Positions 13,727 through 22,233 of a DNA stretch of 27,956 bases are shown here, in pieces. The notes below the pieces were generated by a model. It searched no databases. It worked only from the letters and a program-made list of their open reading frames with translations, and was not told where the DNA came from. Origin of the DNA: JBBQVS01 sp038211295 (GTDB lineage: Bacteria > Chloroflexota > Ktedonobacteria > Ktedonobacterales > Ktedonobacteraceae); the NCBI GenBank assembly GCA_038211295.1, contig JBBQVS010000052.1, forward strand, positions 1-27,956, read 5' to 3'. The position numbers were made by a program, and so were the translations under genes. Position 1 is the first letter of the stretch. Every line of letters begins with the position of its first letter.

Positions 13727-15889
13727 ATGCCAGAAGAGAAAAAAACTGATCTTATCCACCTCACCATTGATGGCGCCTCCGTCGAGGTTCCGACGGGAAC
13801 GCTGGTGTGGGCGGCGGCGAAGCAGGCCGGAATAGAAGTCCCTATTTACTGCTATCATCCCAAGATGCCACCGTTGGGCGCGTGTCGCATGTGCTTTGTC
13901 GAAATCGAGAAGCTCCCCAAGCCCCCGCAGACCGCGTGTACGACGCCCGTTAGCGAGGGCATGGTTGTGCATACGAAGACCGAGAAGGTTTTGAAGGCGC
14001 GTCGTGGCACGCTCGAATTTCTGCTCATCAATCACCCGCTGGACTGTCCCGTCTGCGACAAGGGTGGCGAGTGTGACCTACAAGATTTCACGCTGCGTCA
14101 TGGCCCCGGTGGAACACGCTTCGACCAGCATAAGCGGCACTACAGCAAAGCTGTGCCTGTCAGCGACAACGTGTTTCTTGACCGCGAACGCTGTATCTTG
14201 TGTCAGCGTTGCACACGTTTTAGCTCCGAGATTTCGATGGACAATGGGCTTGTGATGATTTCGCGTGGCTACAAAATGGAGGTTGGCACGGCACCCGATC
14301 ACGCCTTCGACTCCGTTTTCTCCGGCAACACCGTCGAGATTTGTCCCGTGGGCGCGTTGACCGCCGCGTCGTATCGCTTCAAGTCGCGTCCATGGGAACT
14401 CAAGCGCACGGCCAGCGTATGCAACAACTGTAGTGTTGGTTGTAACGCACGCGTCGATGTGCGTGTCGATAAGGTTATGCGCTTGATGTCGCGTGCCAAC
14501 GACGAGATCGATGATGGCTGGTTGTGTGATCGTGGCCGCTGGGGCTTCGAGTTTGTGAATAGCCCACAACGCCTACGCACACCGATGATTCGCCGCAGTG
14601 GAACACTTGTCCCCACGACATGGGATGAAGCACTCTTCTATACCGCGAAACGTTTCAAGGACATCATCGCCAAGCACGGGGCGCAGTCAATTGGTGGCAT
14701 CGGCTCGACCCGCACGACTAACGAAGAGGCGTACCTGTTCCAGAAGTTTCTGCGTACCGTGCTGGGAACGCCCAATGTTGACCATCATCACGGCAGCTTT
14801 CCCGCGCCACGCGACCCATTGACAAACAAGCCCTGGGCTATGACGAACAGCATCGCCGAGATCGAGCTGGCGTCGCATATTGTGCTGATTGCCTCCGACC
14901 CCTATAAGCGTCAACCTGTCCTCAACTTGCGTATCAAAAAGGCGATGAAGGCGGGGGCGAAAATCTTTGTCCTCAACTCGGACGTTACCGAACTTGACCG
15001 ACTCGCGGCACGCAAGATTACCATTCCGCAATATGGAGCGGGGGCGGCTGCGAAACTGCTGTTGAGCAACATCGTGCAAGGCGAGACGTTGCGAACGAGC
15101 AACGAAGCGATTAGCGCACGCGTGTTGAGCGAGAACGCGATCACACAGGAACACGCCGCCGCGTTCGGCCTGGCGGCTACGGCACAACTGGTCGAACTTG
15201 CCCACGAAATCGCGGAGGCGAAGGGCGCGGTTATTCTCTACGACGAGATGGCGACGCTTGACCCCGATTGCCAGAACCTCGCGGCAGACCTGCAAGCTCT
15301 AGCTGTGCTAACCGACAATATCGGGCGTCCCGGTGCTGGAGTTGGCCCTTTGTTCGAGGACGCCAACTCGCTTGGTGCGCGTGACATGGGAGTATTGCCC
15401 GACGTTCTCCCCGGCTACCAACCCGCGTCAGAGGTTGGCAAAACGTATAACGAGATGTTGAGCAGTCCAGAGATTAAAGCCTTGTTTGTAATGGGTGCGA
15501 ACCCCGCGCGTCACCTGCCTAAGCCCGAACTACCAGCGTCACTTGAGTTCATTGTAGTGCAGGATATTCTGCTGACCGAGACCGCGCAACAGGCCGATGT
15601 GGTGTTCCCCGCTGTGACCTTCGCGGAAAAAGATGGTAGTATGACAAACCTTGACCACCACGTACAGGCCATTCGGCGCAGTCTACGTGCGCTACCAGGT
15701 GCGAAGGCTGACTGGGAGATTCTGGTCGAGCTGGCGCAGCACCTGGGCAAGACGTGGGACTACGAAACGCCTGCCGATATTCTGCACGAAATAGCCGAAA
15801 ACAACCCCTTCTATACTGGTCTCGAATGGGAAGACCTGGGCAAGCAGGGCGTTCGTATCACGCAAGAACAGGAGGTGGCGCGTGCTTGA
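13727..15889 (+). CDS. nuoG: NADH-quinone oxidoreductase subunit G (75 kDa subunit, with the N7 site)
   Basis: The protein has 720 residues. The N-terminal ferredoxin domain holds N1b (Cys42, Cys53, Cys56, Cys71). Next come N5 (His103, Cys107, Cys110, Cys116 in INHPLDCPVCDKGGECDLQ) and N4 (Cys156, Cys159, Cys162, Cys206). A fourth site, Cys232, Cys235, Cys239 and Cys267 (CNNCSVGC ... WLCDRGRWG), matches the extra N7 cluster known from E. coli and Thermus. The rest is a molybdopterin-oxidoreductase-like domain that in complex I binds no cofactor. Its role is to carry electrons between the NADH site and the quinone site. The ribosome-binding site (AAGAAG) is weak. The last bases contain an AGGAGGT site that serves nuoH, which overlaps by 8 bp. 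Confidence 0.96.
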   Translation: MPEEKKTDLIHLTIDGASVEVPTGTLVWAAAKQAGIEVPIYCYHPKMPPLGACRMCFVEIEKLPKPPQTACTTPVSEGMVVHTKTEKVLKARRGTLEFLLINHPLDCPVCDKGGECDLQDFTLRHGPGGTRFDQHKRHYSKAVPVSDNVFLDRERCILCQRCTRFSSEISMDNGLVMISRGYKMEVGTAPDHAFDSVFSGNTVEICPVGALTAASYRFKSRPWELKRTASVCNNCSVGCNARVDVRVDKVMRLMSRANDEIDDGWLCDRGRWGFEFVNSPQRLRTPMIRRSGTLVPTTWDEALFYTAKRFKDIIAKHGAQSIGGIGSTRTTNEEAYLFQKFLRTVLGTPNVDHHHGSFPAPRDPLTNKPWAMTNSIAEIELASHIVLIASDPYKRQPVLNLRIKKAMKAGAKIFVLNSDVTELDRLAARKITIPQYGAGAAAKLLLSNIVQGETLRTSNEAISARVLSENAITQEHAAAFGLAATAQLVELAHEIAEAKGAVILYDEMATLDPDCQNLAADLQALAVLTDNIGRPGAGVGPLFEDANSLGARDMGVLPDVLPGYQPASEVGKTYNEMLSSPEIKALFVMGANPARHLPKPELPASLEFIVVQDILLTETAQQADVVFPAVTFAEKDGSMTNLDHHVQAIRRSLRALPGAKADWEILVELAQHLGKTWDYETPADILHEIAENNPFYTGLEWEDLGKQGVRITQEQEVARA

Positions 15890-17153
15890 CTTTCTCAATA
15901 ACCCTATCGTCGCAACCATTATCAAAAGTGCCGTTGTCATCCTGGCACTGCTAACCGCGTTCGCCTACATGACGCTGATCGAACGGCGCGTGGTCGCCAA
16001 GATACAGGGGCGTATCGGCCCCAACCGCACGGGACTGTTTGGGCTGCTGCAACCCGTCGCTGACGCGCTGAAAATGGCATTCAAGGAGCAGATTATTCCG
16101 ACACAGGCCAAAAAACTCGTGTATGTTATCGCTCCAGTTATCTCGGTTGTTGTCGCGCTCTCGGCCTTCGCTGTTGTGCCGCTTGGCAACAACTGGATTA
16201 CTGGTAAGACGAGCGTGTGGGATCCCGTGATTGGCGATGTGAATATTGGTATTCTCTGGATACTCGCGATCTCGTCGCTGGCTGTCTATGGTATCGTGCT
16301 TGGCGGCTGGGCCTCCGGCAACCGCTATTCGTTACTTGGTTCGCTGCGAAGCGCGGCCCAGATGGTTTCTTACGAGACAAGCCTGGGACTTGCGTTAAGC
16401 GGTACGCTGATGTGGGCCGGCACGTTGAGCATGGTTGGCATTGTGCATGAACAACTCAATCAGGGCATCTGGTTTATCGCCGCGCAACCCCTCGGTTTCG
16501 TGATCTACGTTATCGCAGGCATCGCGGAAGTCAACCGCGCCCCCTTTGACCTGCCAGAGGCGGAGCAGGAACTTACGGCTGGCTACCTTACAGAATACAG
16601 TGGGCTTCGCTGGAGTCTGTACCAGATGGCTGAATACATCAATATGATTACTGTAAGTGCCGTTGCTTCGACGCTCTTTCTAGGCGGCTGGGGCTTCTTT
16701 GGCTTGGGCCTTGAGCGTATCCCCGGCGTCTCTATTCTGATTTTCCTGGTGAAAGTTGCCGCGTTCCTATTCTTTTTCATCTGGCTCCGCGCGACGCTGC
16801 CCCGTATCCGCTATGACCGCTTGATGACGCTCGGCTGGCAGACACTCCTGCCACTCGCGGTACTAAACATCGTCATCACGGCTGTTGTAGTCGCGTTCCA
16901 CCTGCCCTGGTGGATTAACGGTGTTGCTGGTCTGGCAATCGTGGTTGGTTTGCTCTTCTCTATCAGAAGGTATAGCATCACCGAAGGCACACGTTTCACG
17001 GGCGCGACACTGGATAAACACGATGGCAAAGGCGCGACAAAAGCTATTCTGCCAACATCGGTTCGTCTCGTAAAATTCGAGAAGCTCAACGCTCTCGTTG
17101 CCGAGCCGGTGCCGCCAGTCGAAACCACACAAAACGAGGTCGCGAAAGTATAG
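15882..17153 (+). CDS. nuoH: NADH-quinone oxidoreductase subunit H
   Basis: The 423-residue membrane protein starts at GTG 15882, chosen because an excellent AGGAGGT lies five bases upstream inside nuoG. Family signatures are LIERRVVAKIQGRIGPNRTG (32-51), QPVADALKMAFKE and EVNRAPFDLPEAEQELTAGY (216-235), which line the quinone chamber. About eight to nine transmembrane helices are visible. It links the quinone cavity to the proton channels. After the last helix (ending near residue 361) there is a polar tail of about 60 residues with no predicted membrane segment; many NuoH proteins stop sooner. An 83-bp spacer follows. Confidence 0.96.
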   Translation: MLDFLNNPIVATIIKSAVVILALLTAFAYMTLIERRVVAKIQGRIGPNRTGLFGLLQPVADALKMAFKEQIIPTQAKKLVYVIAPVISVVVALSAFAVVPLGNNWITGKTSVWDPVIGDVNIGILWILAISSLAVYGIVLGGWASGNRYSLLGSLRSAAQMVSYETSLGLALSGTLMWAGTLSMVGIVHEQLNQGIWFIAAQPLGFVIYVIAGIAEVNRAPFDLPEAEQELTAGYLTEYSGLRWSLYQMAEYINMITVSAVASTLFLGGWGFFGLGLERIPGVSILIFLVKVAAFLFFFIWLRATLPRIRYDRLMTLGWQTLLPLAVLNIVITAVVVAFHLPWWINGVAGLAIVVGLLFSIRRYSITEGTRFTGATLDKHDGKGATKAILPTSVRLVKFEKLNALVAEPVPPVETTQNEVAKV

Positions 17154-17236
17154 CCTTCGCGCTCTTTCATACTGAACAATTTATAACAGCTTTATACTAA
17201 TAAAAACACCCGCCGTATACGGGCAAGGAGCAATAT

Positions 17237-17851
17237 ATGTCTTTTGATATTATCAAGGGTATGGCGACAACCATTAAGAACATCGGGAAGAAGCCATCCA
17301 CCATCTCGTACCCGGAAGAGGAGCGACAACTGCCGCCACGCTTTCGGGGCCGTCACGTTCTGCACCGTTACGAGAATGACCTCGAACGCTGTGTAGGCTG
17401 TTATCTCTGCGCGGGGGCGTGTCCCGCCGATGCTATCTATATTGAGGCCGAGGAAAACACCGAAGAGAACCGTGTCTCGCCGGGCGAACGGTACGCTAAG
17501 ACGTTCGATGTGAACCTGCTGCGCTGTATCTTCTGCGGGTATTGTCAGGCGGCCTGTCCCACCGGAGCGATCACGCTGGAACACGATTATAAGCTTGCCG
17601 CGTACTATCCCGAAAATCTCGTATATCACAAAGAGCAACTCTTAGAGGCGAAGGGGCAACACACTATCGGCTCAAACGATGTCTGGGCCGAGCCCGCCCC
17701 AGAGGAGGCCGCGCAACCTGTACCACAGGCTAGTAAGGTCTTCGATGGTTCCGCGACAAGTGCCGCCGCGATTGGCCTGGGCAACACGCGCATGGAACGT
17801 GCCGTTTTGCTAACGGACGCGGAGCAGGATGAGGATAGGAGAATGTTGTAA
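17237..17851 (+). CDS. nuoI: NADH-quinone oxidoreductase subunit I (clusters N6a and N6b)
   Basis: The 204-residue protein has two ferredoxin-like [4Fe-4S] motifs: Cys52/55/58/62 in ERCVGCYLCAGACP and Cys97/100/103/107 in LRCIFCGYCQAACP. These are the N6a and N6b sites that bring electrons to N2. The N-terminus forms an amphipathic helix. The C-terminal 60 or so residues are acidic and rich in Ala and Pro, and vary among species. AAGGAGC lies upstream of the start. The stop and the next start overlap by one base (TAATG). Confidence 0.96.
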   Translation: MSFDIIKGMATTIKNIGKKPSTISYPEEERQLPPRFRGRHVLHRYENDLERCVGCYLCAGACPADAIYIEAEENTEENRVSPGERYAKTFDVNLLRCIFCGYCQAACPTGAITLEHDYKLAAYYPENLVYHKEQLLEAKGQHTIGSNDVWAEPAPEEAAQPVPQASKVFDGSATSAAAIGLGNTRMERAVLLTDAEQDEDRRML

Positions 17852-18387
17852 TGGATATCGCGACAATTATCGCGTTTTACGTGCTCGCCGTCGCGACCAT
17901 CGCGTCAGGGCTGGGCGTAATCGTTTTCAAAAGCGCGGTACACAGTGCTTTGAGCCTTATCTTGACGCTCATCTTTCTCGCGCTTTTCTATTTACAACTG
18001 GGTGCGGTGTTCATCGCCATCGTGCAAATCTTGATCTACGCGGGCGCGATCATGGTACTGTTCCTGTTCGTTGTAACAATGCTTGCGCCCGATGGCGACG
18101 ATGTGGATGGTGTGCGTGACCCGATTGGCTGGCAACGTGTGGTTAGTGGTGTGCTTGGCCTCTCGCTGGTTGGTGCGTTGAGCTATCTCTTATTCACAGG
18201 AACCGTCGTTAATACCGCGACAAGAGCATCGTCCGCCAATGGACTACAGGCCGTCGTAGATAAGCAAGGCAACATCGAGGCGTTCGGGCAAGCTCTCTTT
18301 CACGGCTTTGCCTTTCCGTTCGAGGTCACAAGCCTGCTCATCGTCGTGGCTATTCTTGGCGCGATGGTGTTTGGACGCAGGGCGTAG
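17851..18387 (+). CDS. nuoJ: NADH-quinone oxidoreductase subunit J
   Basis: The 178-residue membrane protein shows five hydrophobic helices and the NuoJ signature FKSAVHSALSLILTLIFLAL followed by LGAVFIAIVQILIYAGAIMV, the helix with the pi-bulge region important in coupling. An AGGAGA site inside the nuoI end drives translation, and the start codon overlaps the nuoI stop. The C-terminus ends in a last helix (EVTSLLIVVAILGAMVFG), as in the family. Confidence 0.94.
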   Translation: MDIATIIAFYVLAVATIASGLGVIVFKSAVHSALSLILTLIFLALFYLQLGAVFIAIVQILIYAGAIMVLFLFVVTMLAPDGDDVDGVRDPIGWQRVVSGVLGLSLVGALSYLLFTGTVVNTATRASSANGLQAVVDKQGNIEAFGQALFHGFAFPFEVTSLLIVVAILGAMVFGRRA

Positions 18388-18408
18388 GACAAAACAGGAG
18401 CATATATT

Positions 18409-18708
18409 ATGCCACTATCAGCGTATCTTATTGTTAGTGCTATCTTATTCACAACGGGCGTGTTGGGCGTGCTTATTCGACGTAGCCCACTCGTTATCTT
18501 TATGTCTATTGAATTGATGCTTAATGCCGTCAATCTCTCTTTTGTGGCTTTTTCACACTTTCTCAATTCGGCAGATGGACAGATGTTTGTCTTTCTTGTG
18601 CTAACCGTCGCCGCCGCCGAGGTGGTCGTCGGGCTAGCTATTATCGTCTCCATCTTCCGCACACGCCGCAATATCGATGTTGACGAAATGAATGTATTGC
18701 GAGGCTAA
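18409..18708 (+). CDS. nuoK: NADH-quinone oxidoreductase subunit K
   Basis: The 99-residue protein has the three helices of NuoK and both of its buried acidic residues: Glu35 (MSIELMLNAVNL) and Glu71 (LTVAAAEVVVGLAI), matching Glu36 and Glu72 of E. coli. They belong to the proton path between NuoH/A/J and NuoN. ACAGGAGC lies at good distance from the ATG. The gene lies 21 bp after nuoJ and 6 bp before nuoL. Confidence 0.95.
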   Translation: MPLSAYLIVSAILFTTGVLGVLIRRSPLVIFMSIELMLNAVNLSFVAFSHFLNSADGQMFVFLVLTVAAAEVVVGLAIIVSIFRTRRNIDVDEMNVLRG

Positions 18709-18714
18709 TCGATA

Positions 18715-20694
18715 ATGACAAATCTTAGTTTATGGGTGCTACTCCTGCCACTCCTGGGGTTTATTCTCCTGGGCATACTTGGCAGGTCTCTCGCGCGCCC
18801 AATCATTCTTGGCATCGCATGGGGAGCGTGCGGCCTGGCCTTTGCCTGTGCCGCGTTAAGCTTTCTCTCGATGCTTGCCACAACGCCCGATGCGGCACGA
18901 ACTGTTGACCAGCAGGTTTATACCTGGGTAGCCTCCGGCACGTTTCAACTCAAATTTGGTCTGCTCTATGACCAACTTTCCGCCACGCTTCTGATGATTA
19001 TAACGGGCGTGGGCCTGCTGATACATATTTATTCAGCAAGCTATATGGAAGACGATGCGAGTTTCTGGCGTTTCTTTGCCTATCTCAATTTCTTTATTTT
19101 CTCAATGGTCTTGCTTGTTCTCGCGGACAACTTTCTCTTCCTGCTCGTTGGATGGGGACTGGTTGGACTCGCCTCGTTTCTGCTTATCGGTTTCTGGTAT
19201 CAGCGTAAAAAAGCTCTTGCGGCAGCTCAAAAAGCTCTTGTTATCAATATTATCGGTGATTTTGGTCTGATGATCGCGATCTTCCTGATCTTCGTAAACT
19301 TTGGTAGTCTCAACTATCAAGACGTATTGAGCAAGGTCGGCACCGCGCCAACGGGAGCCGTTACTGCTATCTGTCTGTTGCTCTTCGTCGCGTGTGCCGC
19401 GAAATCGGCGCAGTTGCCCCTGTACATGTGGCTTCCCGACGCGATGGAAGGCCCGACCCCCGTCAGCGCGTTGATTCACGCCGCGACAATGGTAACGGCG
19501 GGTGTCTACCTGGTGGCACGCACCAACGCCCTGTTCGAGGCCGCGCCAATCGCTCTCAACACTGTCGCAGCTATCGGCGGCGCGACGGCCCTGTTCGCCG
19601 CGACCATCGCACTTTTCCAGCTTGATATCAAGCGCGTTCTTGCGTACTCGACGATCAGTCAGCTTGGTTATATGTTTCTGGGCGAGGGAGCGCACAATTA
19701 TGGCGCGGGTATTTTCCACCTCACCACACATGCGTACTTCAAAGCACTGCTCTTCCTCGGTGCGGGCGCGGTCATCCACGCGCTTGGTGGCGAGCAGGAT
19801 ATGCGAAAAATGGGTGGCCTACGCGGCAAAATGCCAATCACCTTTGCCACGTTCTTGATTGCCGCCCTTGCTATTAGTGGTATCTTCCCCTTCGCTGGCT
19901 TTTGGAGCAAGGACGAACTGCTTGGCTCGATGCTTGCTCTGGCAGTCGCGACGGGCAATGTCTGGTACTACATTCTCTGGGGCGTCGGTTTGCTGACCGC
20001 CGGACTGACCGCGTTCTACATGTTTCGCCTTGTGTTCGGTATCTTCTTTGGGACGTATCGCGGAGGCACCGCATCGGCACAACAAGAGGACGAGGAGGAC
20101 GAAACGGGCGGACATCACGCGGGCAATGTGCGCTACAACGATGTTCACGAGGTTTCACCCCTGATGTGGGCGCCGCTTGCAGTGCTCGCGGTTCTCTCTC
20201 TTATCGGTGGTTTCGTCGGTTCGCTGGCACTCTTCGGAGCCGCGAAATGGCATCCACTTTCCGGTTTCCTCGCGCCAGTCTTTGCGAGTGTTCACGCGAG
20301 TAGCGTTGACCCCTCGCTCGCCATCGCCTGGACCTCAACGGGCTTGAGTCTTGGACTTGGCATACTTGGCATCTTCGCGGCGTACTCGCTGTATCGACGT
20401 GGCTTTGCCTATCAAGAAAACAAGAGTCCCCTGTATCAGCTTGTGCTGAACAAATACTATGTCGATGAAGCTCTGACCACCCTGCTCATCAATCCCGTGC
20501 TCGCGTTCGCGCGTGTCGCTTCGCGCTTTATCGAAGGCGACGCCCTCGACGGTGGAGCGCGTGGCTTCGCGCTCCTGTTCCGAGGCACAAGTGACGGTCT
20601 CCGTCGCTTGCAGACTGGCTATGTGCGTAACTATGCCCTGGCGATCTTGCTTGGTGCTGTTCTGATAGTTGTTTACTTCGCGGTGAGGGGGTAG
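18715..20694 (+). CDS. nuoL: NADH-quinone oxidoreductase subunit L (antiporter-like)
   Basis: The 659-residue protein is the distal antiporter-like subunit with about 16 helices. Visible residues of the proton path are Lys230 (ACAAKSAQLPLYMWLPDAMEG), His255, and Lys399-Asp400 (GFWSKDELL), which match E. coli numbering closely. The TM5 position normally held by a Glu reads LLVGWGLVGLASFLLIGFW: Gly148, codon GGA at 19156-19158, stands where WELVG or WEGVG is expected. A hydrophilic loop with a run of Glu and Asp (near residues 463-472) precedes the long C-terminal part that should form the lateral helix. The rest of the protein shows no sign of decay. A GAGG site precedes the start. Confidence 0.95.
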   Translation: MTNLSLWVLLLPLLGFILLGILGRSLARPIILGIAWGACGLAFACAALSFLSMLATTPDAARTVDQQVYTWVASGTFQLKFGLLYDQLSATLLMIITGVGLLIHIYSASYMEDDASFWRFFAYLNFFIFSMVLLVLADNFLFLLVGWGLVGLASFLLIGFWYQRKKALAAAQKALVINIIGDFGLMIAIFLIFVNFGSLNYQDVLSKVGTAPTGAVTAICLLLFVACAAKSAQLPLYMWLPDAMEGPTPVSALIHAATMVTAGVYLVARTNALFEAAPIALNTVAAIGGATALFAATIALFQLDIKRVLAYSTISQLGYMFLGEGAHNYGAGIFHLTTHAYFKALLFLGAGAVIHALGGEQDMRKMGGLRGKMPITFATFLIAALAISGIFPFAGFWSKDELLGSMLALAVATGNVWYYILWGVGLLTAGLTAFYMFRLVFGIFFGTYRGGTASAQQEDEEDETGGHHAGNVRYNDVHEVSPLMWAPLAVLAVLSLIGGFVGSLALFGAAKWHPLSGFLAPVFASVHASSVDPSLAIAWTSTGLSLGLGILGIFAAYSLYRRGFAYQENKSPLYQLVLNKYYVDEALTTLLINPVLAFARVASRFIEGDALDGGARGFALLFRGTSDGLRRLQTGYVRNYALAILLGAVLIVVYFAVRG

Positions 20695-20699
20695 CGGTC

Positions 20700-22223
20700 A
20701 TGTTTCCATTACTTACAACAATTACCTTTCTCCCGCTTCTAGGGGGAATTGGGCTTCTCTTCTTGCCCAAAAATCAAGTTGGCCTGATTCGCTGGGCCGC
20801 GCTTGGCATCGCGGGTGTGACGCTGCTGTTCGCGCTAGGCCTGCTGCTTGGCTACTCGCAATCGAACGTGAGCGCGACCTTTGCGGGTACATTCCTGTTT
20901 ACCGAAAATCTGACCTGGATTTCTTCGCTTGGCATCAACTATAGCCTGGGCGTCGATGGTATCAGCGTGCTGTTGATTGTGCTGACCGCGCTCCTGACAC
21001 CGATTTGTATTCTTGCTTCGTTCAACATTGAGAATAAAGTCAAGAGTTACATGGCCTTTATGCTCTTGCTCGAATGTGGCATTATCGGCGTCTTTATGGC
21101 GACCAACCTGTTCCTGTTCTACATCTTCTGGGAACTTATGCTCATTCCGGCATACTTCTTGGTCGGCAGTTGGGGCGGCCCTCGTCGCGTCTACGCGGCG
21201 TTTAAGTTTGTGCTGTTCACGTCCGTCGGTAGTTTGATTATGCTCGCGGGCGTAATCGCGATTGGCTACTATCACCAACTCGCGGCGGGTGGGGGCTATA
21301 CGCTCGAACTCTCGTTGCTGCTGAACACAAAGTTGGATAGCGGAGTGCAGATGTGGTTGTTCCTGGCGTTCGCGGCGGCCTTTGCGGTCAAAGTCCCCTT
21401 TGTGCCGTTCCATAGCTGGTTGCCTGACACCTATAGCGAGGCACCCGCGCCTGTCACCGCGATGCTTGCCGGCGCGATGTCGAAGACGGGCGCATACGGC
21501 TTCCTCCGTTTCTGCCTGCCACTCTTTCCTAACGCCATGCAGACGCTCGCACCACTCTTCAACACGCTCGCGGTTATTGGTATTCTCTATTGCGCGGTGC
21601 TAGCGTTAATGCAGACGGATATGAAGCGGCTCCTGGGCTATTCTAGTATCAGTCACCTGGGCGTGGTTATGCTGGGTATCTTTGCCTTCAATGTACAGGG
21701 ATCCGAGGGTGCCGTGCTGCAAATGGTTAATCACGGCATCACTACCGCTGCCCTGTTCCTGATCGCTGGCTTTATCGAGCAACGCGCTGGCACACGTCGC
21801 ATCAGCGATTTCGGTGGTCTCGCGGCCCGCGTTCCAGTGCTGGCAACGGTCTTGTTTATCGCGGTGCTGTCGTCGCTTGGCCTGCCCGGACTCAACAGTT
21901 TCGCGGGCGAATTTCTCGCGTTCCTGGGAACATTCCGCAGTAGCGTTGTCTTCGGTACGCTCGGCACTGCTGTTGTCGTGCCTGCCGCGTGGTATCTCAT
22001 CCGCTTCTTTCAGGGCGTGATGCAGGGAACACGCAATCCAGAGGCGGCATCAACCAAGCGCAGAAACGTTCTGAGCGATATCGGGCTACGTGAGTTTCTG
22101 GCGATTTCGCCCCTGCTCCTGTTGATCTTTTACATTGGATTGCAACCCTGGCCTTTGACTGCTATTTTAGAGCCATCGGTAATTAGTACGCTGCAAAATC
22201 TCGGCAACGCGTTTGTGAGATAG
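20700..22223 (+). CDS. nuoM: NADH-quinone oxidoreductase subunit M (antiporter-like)
   Basis: The 507-residue membrane protein has the normal NuoM length and all key charged residues: Glu145 in TM5 (FYIFWELMLIPAYFLVG), Lys231 in TM7 (AAFAVKVPFVPFHSWLPD), Lys262 in TM8 and Glu404 in TM12 (NSFAGEFLAFLG). It is the central antiporter-like proton pump module. The start lies five bases after the nuoL stop, preceded by GAGGGGG within the end of nuoL. Its intact Glu145 contrasts with the Gly in NuoL. Confidence 0.96.
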   Translation: MFPLLTTITFLPLLGGIGLLFLPKNQVGLIRWAALGIAGVTLLFALGLLLGYSQSNVSATFAGTFLFTENLTWISSLGINYSLGVDGISVLLIVLTALLTPICILASFNIENKVKSYMAFMLLLECGIIGVFMATNLFLFYIFWELMLIPAYFLVGSWGGPRRVYAAFKFVLFTSVGSLIMLAGVIAIGYYHQLAAGGGYTLELSLLLNTKLDSGVQMWLFLAFAAAFAVKVPFVPFHSWLPDTYSEAPAPVTAMLAGAMSKTGAYGFLRFCLPLFPNAMQTLAPLFNTLAVIGILYCAVLALMQTDMKRLLGYSSISHLGVVMLGIFAFNVQGSEGAVLQMVNHGITTAALFLIAGFIEQRAGTRRISDFGGLAARVPVLATVLFIAVLSSLGLPGLNSFAGEFLAFLGTFRSSVVFGTLGTAVVVPAAWYLIRFFQGVMQGTRNPEAASTKRRNVLSDIGLREFLAISPLLLLIFYIGLQPWPLTAILEPSVISTLQNLGNAFVR

Positions 22224-22233
22224 AGGTTTCATC

